DNA of 64,000 nucleotides from Acidobacteriota bacterium (GTDB lineage Bacteria; Acidobacteriota; Terriglobia; Terriglobales; Acidobacteriaceae): positions 186,001 to 250,000 of the forward strand of contig JABCZL010000006.1 in assembly GCA_013289685.1 (NCBI GenBank). Reading direction: 5' to 3'. Shown here piece by piece: positions 17,297 through 24,674 of the stretch. The notes under the pieces were generated by a model, which was not told the origin of the DNA, did not search any database, and was given only the letters and a program-made list of their open reading frames with translations. The translations under genes were made by a program, and so were the position numbers. Every line of letters starts with the position of its first letter. Position 1 is the first letter of the stretch.

Positions 17297-18523
17297 TTAT
17301 TGCATACCTCCGCCGAGCCGCATCACCCGCGCAATGGAATCAGCCATAATCTTGTTGCCACGCGGGTCCAGATGAAACTCGTCGACATATATCGGCTGTC
17401 TTTCATCATCAAATGCATGACCGAGAAACACGAAACTTCCCGACGCTTCAGAACGGCGTTCAGCCTGCTCATAGACGGCTTTGAGGCCACGCCGAACCCG
17501 ACCACCTAACTCTGGGCCACGGGCTTCTTTTAGTTTCTGCTCGAAGGGCACCAGCGGCTTATTTCCATACGCCAAAACTGGCTGCCAGAAGAAATAGGTC
17601 TTGAAGCCGTATTCCTTCGCAAACATCCTCACGATCCTCAAGTTTGATTCGTAGTTTTCGAGGGTTGCCTGAGCCTTGGCAGCCAGTTCGCTACTGGAAA
17701 ACGTCGGGTATTGATCTAGGCTATCGTTCTGCTTTAGCTGAGCGATCAATTGCACGGCGTAAGTCACCTTCAGGACACTCAGCCTGCTGGTCTCGGGATT
17801 TTCAAATTTGGCTCTGATCGCGTCAAAGTTCCAGTGTTTGGTTGGAACTCCGGGTGAGAACCCGCCCACCAGTGATTCATTGACGCCATCATAGAAAATC
17901 GCAACATCAGGCCGCCGCCCAGCCTTGAGCTGCTGCATGAGCAAGATCGCCTCCTGGTTCGTGACATAACCCTCAGCCCCTAAGTTCGTAACCTCCCAAC
18001 AGGCCGAAGAATCAGCATTGAGTTCCCGCGCCAAGTACGATGGGATCGTTGCCCAATCTGGAGTCCCTATTCCATACACGGTTGATCCGCCGAAGACCCA
18101 AACCTTCCGCGCAGTCGTCTTCTTACACGCGTCGCCGGCAGCCTGGACTGTTCTTCGCCACGTCCCCATCTCCACTTCGTCTGTGTTGATGTATTTCCCA
18201 TGCCATTTCCTCACACTCCAAACCGTAAATGGAAGGTAGTTACTGCGGGCTTTGGACCAAAAAGTGGATTGTTCTGCCCAAAACTCGCGACTCCACTTTT
18301 CGTTATCGTAGGCTGGGCTCTGTTGCGGAACGAGGGGATCGCGGTGGAGCCTACCGTAGATGTTGAGCGCGGCGTATGAAGATACCTCTACCAAAATAGC
18401 AATCACAATAAAAGCGGTGAGCGAACGGCCGACGATCGCAAAGAACTTTTCGCCAGCGGCGACTAGGCGGGTATGTTCCACGGTAGCGCTCCCTTCCCCC
18501 TGCGACTGCCGCAACCTGCGCAC
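17297..18523 (-). CDS. Membrane-anchored SGNH/GDSL-like hydrolase (paralogue)
   Basis: A 408-residue protein with a GTG start, one transmembrane helix (about 34-55) and a periplasmic SGNH-type domain. Block I is VWVFGGSTVYGIG with Ser147, block II TNLGAEGYVTNQE, block III FYDGVNES (Glu replaces the final Asp of the paralogue's FYDGLND) and the C-terminal YVDEFHLDPRGNKIM gives the Asp-x-x-His dyad. It is a clear paralogue of the protein at 13089-14381; both share PDWATxPSYxxRELNA and SFVFLG/NFVFLG elements. It runs convergent to the DUF2306 gene and follows the methyltransferase at 18557 by 33 bp. Likely an acyl esterase or transferase of an envelope glycan. Confidence 0.75.
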   Translation of the reverse strand: MRRLRQSQGEGSATVEHTRLVAAGEKFFAIVGRSLTAFIVIAILVEVSSYAALNIYGRLHRDPLVPQQSPAYDNEKWSREFWAEQSTFWSKARSNYLPFTVWSVRKWHGKYINTDEVEMGTWRRTVQAAGDACKKTTARKVWVFGGSTVYGIGTPDWATIPSYLARELNADSSACWEVTNLGAEGYVTNQEAILLMQQLKAGRRPDVAIFYDGVNESLVGGFSPGVPTKHWNFDAIRAKFENPETSRLSVLKVTYAVQLIAQLKQNDSLDQYPTFSSSELAAKAQATLENYESNLRIVRMFAKEYGFKTYFFWQPVLAYGNKPLVPFEQKLKEARGPELGGRVRRGLKAVYEQAERRSEASGSFVFLGHAFDDERQPIYVDEFHLDPRGNKIMADSIARVMRLGGGMQ

Positions 18524-18556
18524 CGTGTTTACCCAACGGCGCAGTGATTTCTTGAA

Positions 18557-19252
18557 CTAGTAGATTCCGGGAATTACCTTTGCTGTGGTCCGCGCGTATG
18601 ATTCATAGGGCGGCCCAAACACTTTCCTCAAATGCCTTTCTTCGACTGCGATCTTATTCAGCAGAAGCAAACCCCAGGCGATGACCAGCAACCATCCGAC
18701 AACGCTTGCAAAGATGAGGGCCATTGCTGCCTTTCCCACAATCGCTGCCGCATACCGTGGATGACGCACGTAGCGATACGGTCCCCGGTTCATCGGTAGT
18801 AGTGTCTGTTGATTTCGACTGAAATATTGCGCGAGGTAGGAGTCGGTCCAGATCTGCCACAAGGTGACCACGAGATAAAGGACGATTCCAAGCGTCTGCA
18901 GCGCAGGACGCGCCAACCCGGGAGTGAGGCGGAAGTGACCGTAGTCGAGGAAGACCGCCAAATCGAGTACCATCAAAACCATCACCCATCGGGGCCCGGT
19001 GGGATCCGAATCTAGCGCCCACCATTGCTTCTTCACTTGGGACGAATAAAACGCCCTCCGACTGGACGAAAGAGAATAAATCGACCCGAAAAAGCGCAAT
19101 GCCAGATAGCCCCCAGAAAAATAATCCAGGTGTAACAAGGGCCGCGGATGGCGCCACTGAGCCAGACAGGACAGTACAAGAAGCAGGTAACCGAGAGAGC
19201 ACGTCAGAGTTGTCCAAAAGCTTGTTTTCATAGTCCTCAACTTCATAGACAC
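18557..19252 (-). CDS. Isoprenylcysteine carboxyl methyltransferase-like membrane protein
   Basis: A 231-residue integral membrane protein with about five helices. The C-terminal third carries the ICMT/PEMT signature GPYRYVRHPRYAAAIVGKAA, then VEERHLRKVFGPPYESYART, where the Arg-His-Pro and the Glu-Glu-x-x-Leu elements form the SAM-binding site. Bacterial members methylate isoprenoid or lipid substrates, and many are uncharacterised. It ends 33 bp before the second SGNH gene and follows the HPr-kinase-like gene by 11 bp, so 17297-21395 is probably one leftward operon. Confidence 0.8.
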   Translation of the reverse strand: MSMKLRTMKTSFWTTLTCSLGYLLLVLSCLAQWRHPRPLLHLDYFSGGYLALRFFGSIYSLSSSRRAFYSSQVKKQWWALDSDPTGPRWVMVLMVLDLAVFLDYGHFRLTPGLARPALQTLGIVLYLVVTLWQIWTDSYLAQYFSRNQQTLLPMNRGPYRYVRHPRYAAAIVGKAAMALIFASVVGWLLVIAWGLLLLNKIAVEERHLRKVFGPPYESYARTTAKVIPGIY

Positions 19253-19263
19253 CTAGACTGCGG

Positions 19264-20373
19264 TCATGGTCGAGTGTTTTGGCTGCCCAGTAGCTCCCGA
19301 CCTGGGTCGGTGTAGTTTTGTGCTGCGAGCAAGTCCCGCATCGTGGCTGCGGCTACGGCGGGGTTACTCCCATAGCGCAACACGTACGCTGGTAGTCCTT
19401 CGAGGGCATTCAGAACCTTGGCCTGCCGCTCGCGAAAACGCTCGTCGTCCTGGAACAGGACACTGTCAGCTAGCAGCCTCGCCAAGTCGTGGCGGGCAAC
19501 CCGTGAGACGCTGGGGATTTCGGAAGCTTGTCGCTCAAGGAAGAGGCAGCAAAGCGGTTGAATCGACGAACCCGAACCGCTCCGCGGACGCTGTTTGACC
19601 AGGTGATAGACGACGAAATCCCGATGAAAGCAGCAATCGGTCCGATCCTTGAGATCCGGAAAGAATTGCAGGGCTTCCGGACGAAAAGTAGCGGGCCAAA
19701 ATCCGCCCCAGCTCCGCAGAACTCCGGAATCAAGCTCTATAAACGCTCCCTCGTCTGAATGGAAGTCGAGCCCAAGTATTTCCGCGGCATAGCTGGCGCT
19801 CGTCTTTCCGCTATTGGCTTCGCCGAACAGCAATATTCCCCTATGCTCGCGTGCCACACAGTTTGCCCAGAGCGGGACGATCCCGAGGGCACCAACCGTC
19901 AAACAAAACAGGTTGTCAAGAAACGGGCTAGTAAGTCCAAGTTTGTCTTCCATGAGGCTTTCGGAAACAAATCCGATCCCCGCCCTCACTTCGAGGTCGA
20001 CTGCCAGGAAATTCCTCTGCCCAAACTGGGCAAAACGAAGTCCGTCGTCCGAGAAGGTGGATCTTCGCGGCCAGGGCTGCCCGAACTTTACGTCCGAATC
20101 CACCACAATCTTCCAGAGAAACTTCGGACACCGGTCGGGTGCTCCCGGATAACGAGCAAACAGTTCAACCATGTGGCTTAGGAGCTTGGGACGGTTCGTC
20201 TCTAAGCGCACCGTGCTTCCCATCACTGGCAGGCAGGCAGCGTAGGGAGTCGACACGAAGCGGCGCATCGGATCGTTCTTGACCTCTTCCGCGTGAACGT
20301 TCTCTCCCATAGCCATCCCTGCTCCCGCATGCATCGCAGTTTGGATCGAAGGAGTGCCGACAGCATGTTTCAT
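19264..20373 (-). CDS. HPr-kinase-like P-loop protein
   Basis: The ATG at 20373 is chosen because the longer frame (to 20502) would overlap the upstream gene. In the 369-residue product the Walker A motif is LLFGEANSGKTSAS (184-191), followed by LGLDFHSDEGAFIELD at 202-215, in which Asp-Glu corresponds to the Asp-Asp/Glu of HPr kinase/phosphorylase catalytic loops. The N-terminal half is poorly conserved. Such HprK-related proteins occur in exosortase/EPS and peptide-modification loci, but no HPr or PqqD-like partner is found in this window. The protein may phosphorylate a small molecule or peptide. It is a paralogue of the next gene. Confidence 0.75.
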   Translation of the reverse strand: MKHAVGTPSIQTAMHAGAGMAMGENVHAEEVKNDPMRRFVSTPYAACLPVMGSTVRLETNRPKLLSHMVELFARYPGAPDRCPKFLWKIVVDSDVKFGQPWPRRSTFSDDGLRFAQFGQRNFLAVDLEVRAGIGFVSESLMEDKLGLTSPFLDNLFCLTVGALGIVPLWANCVAREHRGILLFGEANSGKTSASYAAEILGLDFHSDEGAFIELDSGVLRSWGGFWPATFRPEALQFFPDLKDRTDCCFHRDFVVYHLVKQRPRSGSGSSIQPLCCLFLERQASEIPSVSRVARHDLARLLADSVLFQDDERFRERQAKVLNALEGLPAYVLRYGSNPAVAAATMRDLLAAQNYTDPGRELLGSQNTRP

Positions 20374-20426
20374 ATTCCCGTACCCACTGTCCCGACTTTC
20401 GCTCGTTCGCCCCTGGCTTTGGATCG

Positions 20427-21395
20427 TCAGAATTCCGCAAGATGCCGGGAAATCTGGCGGGCGACCAGGTGGGGCTGCCCCCCATACTGTAAGAGCCAGC
20501 ATGGAAGTTCGACTACCCCCTTGAGTGTCCTCGAGCGCCTCGCCGCTGCTTCGGGAAGTTCCATCGTCAGTTCACGTTCCAGCCGGCTCAGCGCCTCTCT
20601 GGACGACATTGAACTCAAGCGGAATTCCGAAGTGTCCCGTCGGTCCAAAAAGATCAGTGAGGTTGGTCGACATTGTCGCACCCGTTTCACTCCGATAATC
20701 TGTTCGGGTTCAAGCCAAAAAGCCGGGTCCCCGCTCCGCCTATCGATTAAGCGCTCCCTCTGCAATTCGTCAAACCATAGGGTCGCTTCAGGGCGCAATT
20801 TGAGAGGAGTTGGCATACCCCAGCTTTGTATTTGAGCTTTCTCTAACGAGCAAAACGTGCGGTCGTCCGAAAGGAACCCGAAACCCTGTTGGGAGAGTGC
20901 TAGTGCCAGCGTCGACTTTCCAGACCCAGACGGACCGGCCACGAGTACGCCGTCCTGCTCCTTCGCGACACAAGCACAGTGCAATTCCGCAATGCCCACC
21001 GACGCGCTCACCACCGTGAGCAGCATGGGGAAGATCACGGCCTGCCAATATGCAAGATCCGAAGCCATGCCCGTCGAGAATCGCCCGATGACGCTACATG
21101 TACGAAGATCGGCCAGCATCGAACTTCCCTCGTCAAAGCCTGCAAAGACGAGATGGTCCAGTCCCCTCACGTACGGCTTCGGCCAAGGCGGTTGTGATGC
21201 GTCCGTATCGTCAACCCAAAACCGTAGGCGGAAGTCGGCCGGGCCTGGCTGAACTCCAAGCGCATGGAACGTGTTGCGTGCGGCGTCGAGCACCCGCTCG
21301 GAATTGGTCGAAAGACTGCAGAGCGCGCCGGCTGCGATGTAATGTTCGCAGAGCTTCGTCTCAGCGTCCTTGTGCAAGAAATCCGGGGGATGCAT
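20427..21395 (-). CDS. HPr-kinase-like P-loop protein (paralogue)
   Basis: The ATG at 21395 (MHPPDFLHKDAETK) has a GGAAAG ribosome-binding site 7 bp upstream and is preferred over the ATG at 21443. In the 322-residue product Walker A is VLVAGPSGSGKSTLA (154-161) and the second acidic loop is FGFLSDDRTFC (175-179), closer to true HPr kinase than in the paralogue. The end PCWLLQYGGQPHLVARQISRHL resembles the partner's PAYVLRYGSNPAVAAATMRDLL. It is the first gene of a leftward operon with the paralogue, the ICMT-like enzyme and an SGNH protein. A GACA/11-bp element sits 73 bp upstream. Confidence 0.78.
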   Translation of the reverse strand: MHPPDFLHKDAETKLCEHYIAAGALCSLSTNSERVLDAARNTFHALGVQPGPADFRLRFWVDDTDASQPPWPKPYVRGLDHLVFAGFDEGSSMLADLRTCSVIGRFSTGMASDLAYWQAVIFPMLLTVVSASVGIAELHCACVAKEQDGVLVAGPSGSGKSTLALALSQQGFGFLSDDRTFCSLEKAQIQSWGMPTPLKLRPEATLWFDELQRERLIDRRSGDPAFWLEPEQIIGVKRVRQCRPTSLIFLDRRDTSEFRLSSMSSREALSRLERELTMELPEAAARRSRTLKGVVELPCWLLQYGGQPHLVARQISRHLAEF

Positions 21396-21468
21396 ATAGA
21401 GTCTTTCCGGCCAAGCGGGAAAGCCCCTCCGAAAAACGCACAATTTTCGCCGAGCCGGGTGAGCGGCT

Positions 21469-21483
21469 TGTCACGTTCTTGTC
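21469..21483 (-). promoter_or_regulatory. Phased GACA repeat upstream of the HPr-kinase-like operon
   Basis: On the minus strand GACA lies at 21483-21480 and 21472-21469, 11 bp apart, embedded in TTGACAAGAACGTGACAAG. It is 73 bp upstream of the ATG at 21395 and matches the pattern found at 5361, 9207 and 5245-5270. Confidence 0.5.
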
Positions 21484-21712
21484 AACAACTTGTAACCTTT
21501 TCATTGGCGGGCTGCGGATATTCTGGCCGGCGCTGTCACGTTCCAATTTTGCGTTCTTTTCTTTCTGGTCGGCCAACCTCTCGAACCTTGCCGGCAACCT
21601 TTAACAAAACGAGCACGGTCTCACCTCCGTGAGGATCGATGACAAGATGTTTCTACAGGCTCCTGGTGCACTTAGAAACTGCTGACGGGTCGTTCCAATT
21701 CGGGATTTTTAT

Positions 21713-21738
21713 GACAGTTTATTTACATTTCTCAGACA
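21713..21738 (+). promoter_or_regulatory. Degenerate phased GACA repeat facing the nusG-like gene
   Basis: GACA at 21713-21716 and 21735-21738 are 22 bp (two helical turns) apart, with TACA at 21724-21727 on the intermediate 11-bp phase. The last unit is part of CTCAGACAA, close to the CTGAGACAA of the two rightward elements. It lies about 375 bp upstream of the gene at 22113, so its target is less clear. Confidence 0.35.
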
Positions 21739-22027
21739 ATTCCGTACTGCAGGCGGGGTATTCTCTGCTCGCTACTAACTGTTCAGGTTGTTGCGTGCTG
21801 CTCGTGATTCAAGATAGAAGTCCCGGCCTCGGCCTGAGGATAAATTCTCGTCCCCTTTCGTCGAGTCGTCTTCATCGTACGAACACGGATTCAACAGCCG
21901 TTCGGATGCAGGCATCCTAGTTGCTGTCGTGGGAATTCAGCCTTCGTTCGCACGTGCCAACTTAACGGGCCACCTGCAAGAGAGCGCCGGATGTGCGTTC
22001 TTGAAGTTGGTAAGTACAAGGGTTTAG

Positions 22028-22060
22028 CTCACCGTACCCTGTAAGTGAGGCGGCGAAGCT
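22028..22060 (+). promoter_or_regulatory. Hairpin plus GGCGAAGCT leader of nusG-like gene 1
   Basis: CTCAC (22028-22032) pairs with GTGAG (22045-22049) around a loop that contains CCCTGT; GGCGAAGCT follows at 22052-22060. The same order, with the identical strings CCCTGT, GTAAGT and GGCGAAGCT, occurs ahead of the second nusG-like gene (24607-24650). GGCGAAGCT is reminiscent of the RfaH-recruiting ops sequence (GGCGGTAGC), which also lies in a hairpin. A role in recruiting the antiterminator, or autoregulation, is inferred. Confidence 0.45.
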
Positions 22061-22112
22061 ATATCCATCGCAATCGATTCAAGGTGTATCCAGCTGCACG
22101 TCGAGAGCTGCT

Positions 22113-22649
22113 ATGAGTACACTTACAATTACGACGGCACCGCAATCCGAAACCTGCGGGGCCAACTGGTACGCGCTCTACACCGCCCCGCGTCACGAAA
22201 AGCAGGTCGCCGACCAGATCAACCGACAAGGTATCCCTTGCTACTTACCTCTTTACCGCTCGGTGCGCCGGTGGAAGGACCGCCGCAAAGAGCTGGCATT
22301 AGTTTTGTTCCCCGGTTACGTTTTCGTGCAAATGGCTTTGCAGCATCGGTTGCGCGTGCTGCGACTTCCCGGCGCCGTGCGACTGGTGACCTTTAACGGG
22401 CGGCCCGTTCCCGTGCCAGAAGAGGATATTCAAAACCTGCAAAACCATCTCTCACGCTCTGGAAACATAGAGCCGCACCCATACCTGAGCGTCGGACGCC
22501 GCGTCCGAGTGCGGAGCGGTCCTCTGAGAGGATTGGAGGGTATCATCCAGCGCACCAAGGACCGCTGCCGCATTGTCTTGTCGATTCATTTGATCATGAG
22601 ATCGGTGGCAGTCGAAGTGGATGACGCGGATGTGGAATTCATCGCCTGA
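22113..22649 (+). CDS. NusG/RfaH/UpxY-type transcription antiterminator 1
   Basis: A 178-residue NusG paralogue. The NGN domain covers about 18-115 (NWYALYTAPRHEKQVADQI, CYLPLYRSVRRWKDRRKEL, LVLFPGYVFVQM) and the KOW motif about 128-150 (VGRRVRVRSGPLRGLEGIIQ). The sequence is closer to EPS-specific NusG-like regulators than to housekeeping NusG, which normally sits by ribosomal genes. Such proteins bind RNA polymerase paused at an operon leader and suppress termination. It is about 67 percent similar by eye to the paralogue at 24675-25220. It is convergent with the NarL-type gene. Confidence 0.88.
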   Translation: MSTLTITTAPQSETCGANWYALYTAPRHEKQVADQINRQGIPCYLPLYRSVRRWKDRRKELALVLFPGYVFVQMALQHRLRVLRLPGAVRLVTFNGRPVPVPEEDIQNLQNHLSRSGNIEPHPYLSVGRRVRVRSGPLRGLEGIIQRTKDRCRIVLSIHLIMRSVAVEVDDADVEFIA

Positions 22650-22712
22650 GTTCGTTTCGAGCCGCGTTGCTAAGCTCAAACGGCAGCAGCGCCCCGACCG
22701 GACCCCGAGAAC

Positions 22713-23369
22713 TTAACCAGCCAGTGTGAGAGATTGCAGGTCGTAGCACTCGACGATGGCGAGGCGGTCGGCGGCACCGATCTTTCGTAGCATGCGATGC
22801 ACGTGATTTTTCACTGTCTGTTCTGACAAGTTCAGTTTCGCAGCGATTTCCTTGTTGGTAAGCCGCTCACGCAGCAGCACTACCAGATCCTGCTCCCGGC
22901 GGCTCAGTATTTGGGTGGTCCCTGACGGGAGCAACCGATGCTGGACCACATGAAAGAGGGCCATCGAGAGAGGCGGTGGGCAAACGGCTTCTCCTGCGGC
23001 AATGGCTCGGATCATACCTGCCACTTCCGCGGCAGAGGCATCCTTAAGGACATATCCAACCACGCCCTCACGAACCGCCCTCAAGAATGTGCACTGATCC
23101 AGTTCCATGTCGATCATGGCGACCCGCACACCGGGGATCGCAGCCTGCAGCATAGCCACCAGGCGAACTTCGGAAAAAATAGGACCAACGGAATCCAGCA
23201 GAACAATGCTAGGGCGAGTGCCGATGATTTGTTCCTGCGCGGCCGGAGAATAAGGGGCAGCTCCCACAACGCGGATATCACTCTTCTTCGTTAGGATCCG
23301 GATGAGCGATTCGCGCAGCAGCCGGTTTTCAGCTAGGAGGAAGACTTCAGAGATGAGTTGTGGCTCCAT
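22713..23369 (-). CDS. NarL/FixJ-type response regulator (receiver plus LuxR HTH)
   Basis: A 218-residue regulator. The receiver domain (about 7-125) has the phosphoacceptor SIVLLDSVG (Asp59) and the conserved lysine in VVGYVLKDAS, but only one acidic residue (Glu14) where most receivers have two, so metal binding may be altered. The LuxR-type HTH is at about 150-210 (LSRREQDLVVLLRERLTNKE, LSEQTVKNHVHRML). No histidine kinase is encoded in the window. Its position between the two nusG-like genes suggests control of the EPS locus, and it is a candidate for binding the phased repeats nearby. Confidence 0.85.
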   Translation of the reverse strand: MEPQLISEVFLLAENRLLRESLIRILTKKSDIRVVGAAPYSPAAQEQIIGTRPSIVLLDSVGPIFSEVRLVAMLQAAIPGVRVAMIDMELDQCTFLRAVREGVVGYVLKDASAAEVAGMIRAIAAGEAVCPPPLSMALFHVVQHRLLPSGTTQILSRREQDLVVLLRERLTNKEIAAKLNLSEQTVKNHVHRMLRKIGAADRLAIVECYDLQSLTLAG

Positions 23370-24168
23370 CGAGCACTCCTTTGGCCACTATGATGCATGA
23401 CCCTCAACAGACGTGGGCGTGCCCCCTAACACGCCACGTCTAATTCGTTCCTAACGATTCGTTGGGCTACGATTCGTCTAGATGATGCTCCAAGAACGAT
23501 TTTGAATAGCTCACGGCCGAGATTCGATTCCTTGCGGAGGTTGAGCCGCCAAAGACATTGAACTCCATTCTCGAAATAAAGTTGTGCCAACCAGTCCCTG
23601 CGGAGACACAACGCTCCCGACACCTAAGCCTCTGGAATCTTCGGACCTATAAGTTTACGCGAATGGTCCGTCGTGTCAAGCGACATCTGCGCCATTTTTC
23701 AACTGGCAACCATTCGTTTTCCTAGAACCGGTCGTGCTGTTGTTGGTACAAGTTAGTGTCGGCCTCGAAGGGCATAATCTGATCGTCGAAGTACCTGACT
23801 CGCTAAAGCGGCTGCGCGTGTAGATCTCGACCGACGCTTACTCTTTGTGAAGTCCTGGATGTTAAAAGGTGTGGCGCTGACCACGGTGTCGAGCTCCGAT
23901 CATCGAAAAGGAAGCGCGAAGAAGGTTAGCACCCCGGTTATCGCCAGATCGGCTTAGGCGGCAGAGACGGCGGGATTGGTACCGACTTAGTACTACAACG
24001 GTACTTCATCAGTACCAGCACGAGTGCTCTGACGAGTACCCAGACAACCTTCCGAGAAGTACGTAAAGGAGTGAACGGTGCCCATCAGATAGCTCCGATT
24101 TGAACCTTGTCTCGGAGTGATTCCGGCTCTATCGTACGGCTAACGCCGGCAACGCGATTGGAGTAATC
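23370..24168. other. Long intergenic region with a phased GTAC array
   Basis: 799 bp separate the divergent NarL-type and receiver-like genes. One short minus-strand frame (23426-23623) has no recognisable family and no good start context, so it is not called. The 3' part contains the GTAC array at 23979-24062. The rest shows no obvious repeat, RNA gene or terminator. Confidence 0.6.
23979..24062 (+). promoter_or_regulatory. Phased array of GTAC half-sites
   Basis: GTAC occurs at 23979, 23990, 24001, 24012, 24036 and 24059, with GTGC at 24024. Successive spacings are 11, 11, 11, 12, 12 and then 23 bp, so seven of eight helical-phase positions are filled over 84 bp. Most units read AGTACC/T or GGTACC/T. 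The array ends about 107 bp upstream of the ATG at 24169. It resembles an iterated operator on one DNA face; the binding protein is unknown. Confidence 0.5.
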
Positions 24169-24549
24169 ATGAAGCGAGTCCGCGTCCTCGTTGCAAATCA
24201 GCCTCGCCTGATGAGGGAACTCATCATGACCACAATCGCCGAACAGCCCGACATCGAGCTAGTTGGGGAAGTTGGGAAACAGGATGACCTTGCCGAGGTC
24301 GTCGAACAAGTCCGGCCGGACGTGCTCATTCTGGCCATCGACAAACGGGAGGAGCACCGTGCTCAGTGCGGTTTCCTGCTCGGACGCTACCCCGAAATGA
24401 GGATTCTTGCGCTGGCTCCAGAACAAAATCGTGCCCTGTTTTACTGGGCCATCGTAGACATCCGCAGCAAACCGCTGGAAAGCTCTGAGGCGGGCATCTT
24501 GAATGCCGTGCGGCAACGGGCGCCTTTGGTCGGCTTAACTCCGGTCTAG
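24169..24549 (+). CDS. Stand-alone receiver-like protein without output domain
   Basis: A 126-residue protein whose start (RVRVLVANQPRLMRELIMTT) and middle (QVRPDVLILAID, Asp58) align with the receiver domain of NarL-type regulators, and which keeps the Lys-Pro near residue 101. The acidic pair after strand 1 is missing (VLVANQP) and the switch Ser/Thr region is atypical, so phosphorylation is doubtful. No HTH follows. It precedes the second nusG-like gene, 125 bp away, and may act as a pseudo-receiver partner of the NarL-type regulator at 22713 or of the antiterminator; this is an inference. Confidence 0.7.
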   Translation: MKRVRVLVANQPRLMRELIMTTIAEQPDIELVGEVGKQDDLAEVVEQVRPDVLILAIDKREEHRAQCGFLLGRYPEMRILALAPEQNRALFYWAIVDIRSKPLESSEAGILNAVRQRAPLVGLTPV

Positions 24550-24606
24550 ATTCACCTGGATGGTCCGGCAAATTGCGCGCTGTTGCTTGCAAGTATCTGA
24601 AAAATA

Positions 24607-24650
24607 GTGACTTAGATCACTGCGCCCTGTGTAAGTCACGGGGCGAAGCT
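24607..24650 (+). promoter_or_regulatory. Hairpin plus GGCGAAGCT leader of nusG-like gene 2
   Basis: A perfect 8-bp inverted repeat, GTGACTTA (24607-24614) and TAAGTCAC (24632-24639), encloses a 17-nt loop with CCCTGT, and GGCGAAGCT follows at 24642-24650. The arrangement matches 22028-22060 ahead of the first nusG-like gene, although the stem sequences differ, which suggests conservation of structure. It ends 24 bp before the start codon. Confidence 0.5.
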
Positions 24651-24674
24651 GCACCTAGCCGACGAAGGATCGGA

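Larger units (their letters stand above)
21396..22112. other. Divergent intergenic region between HPr-kinase-like and nusG-like genes
   Basis: 717 bp with no convincing gene; short open frames lack ribosome-binding sites and family features. It holds phased GACA elements on both strands (21469-21483 and 21713-21738) and the hairpin leader of the first nusG-like gene (22028-22060). Long upstream regions are usual for antiterminator-controlled EPS operons. Confidence 0.6.

Noticed and set aside
21639-21920. Rightward open frame of 93 codons
   Set aside because: Covers the GACA repeats and has no family-like sequence; judged non-coding.
23426-23623. Small leftward open frame of 65 codons
   Set aside because: No recognisable family and no supporting ribosome-binding site; it lies in a regulatory-type gap.
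22028-24650. Known riboswitch (for example cyclic di-GMP or cobalamin) ahead of the nusG-like genes
   Set aside because: None of the conserved core strings of those riboswitches is present; only the hairpin plus GGCGAAGCT pattern is shared.
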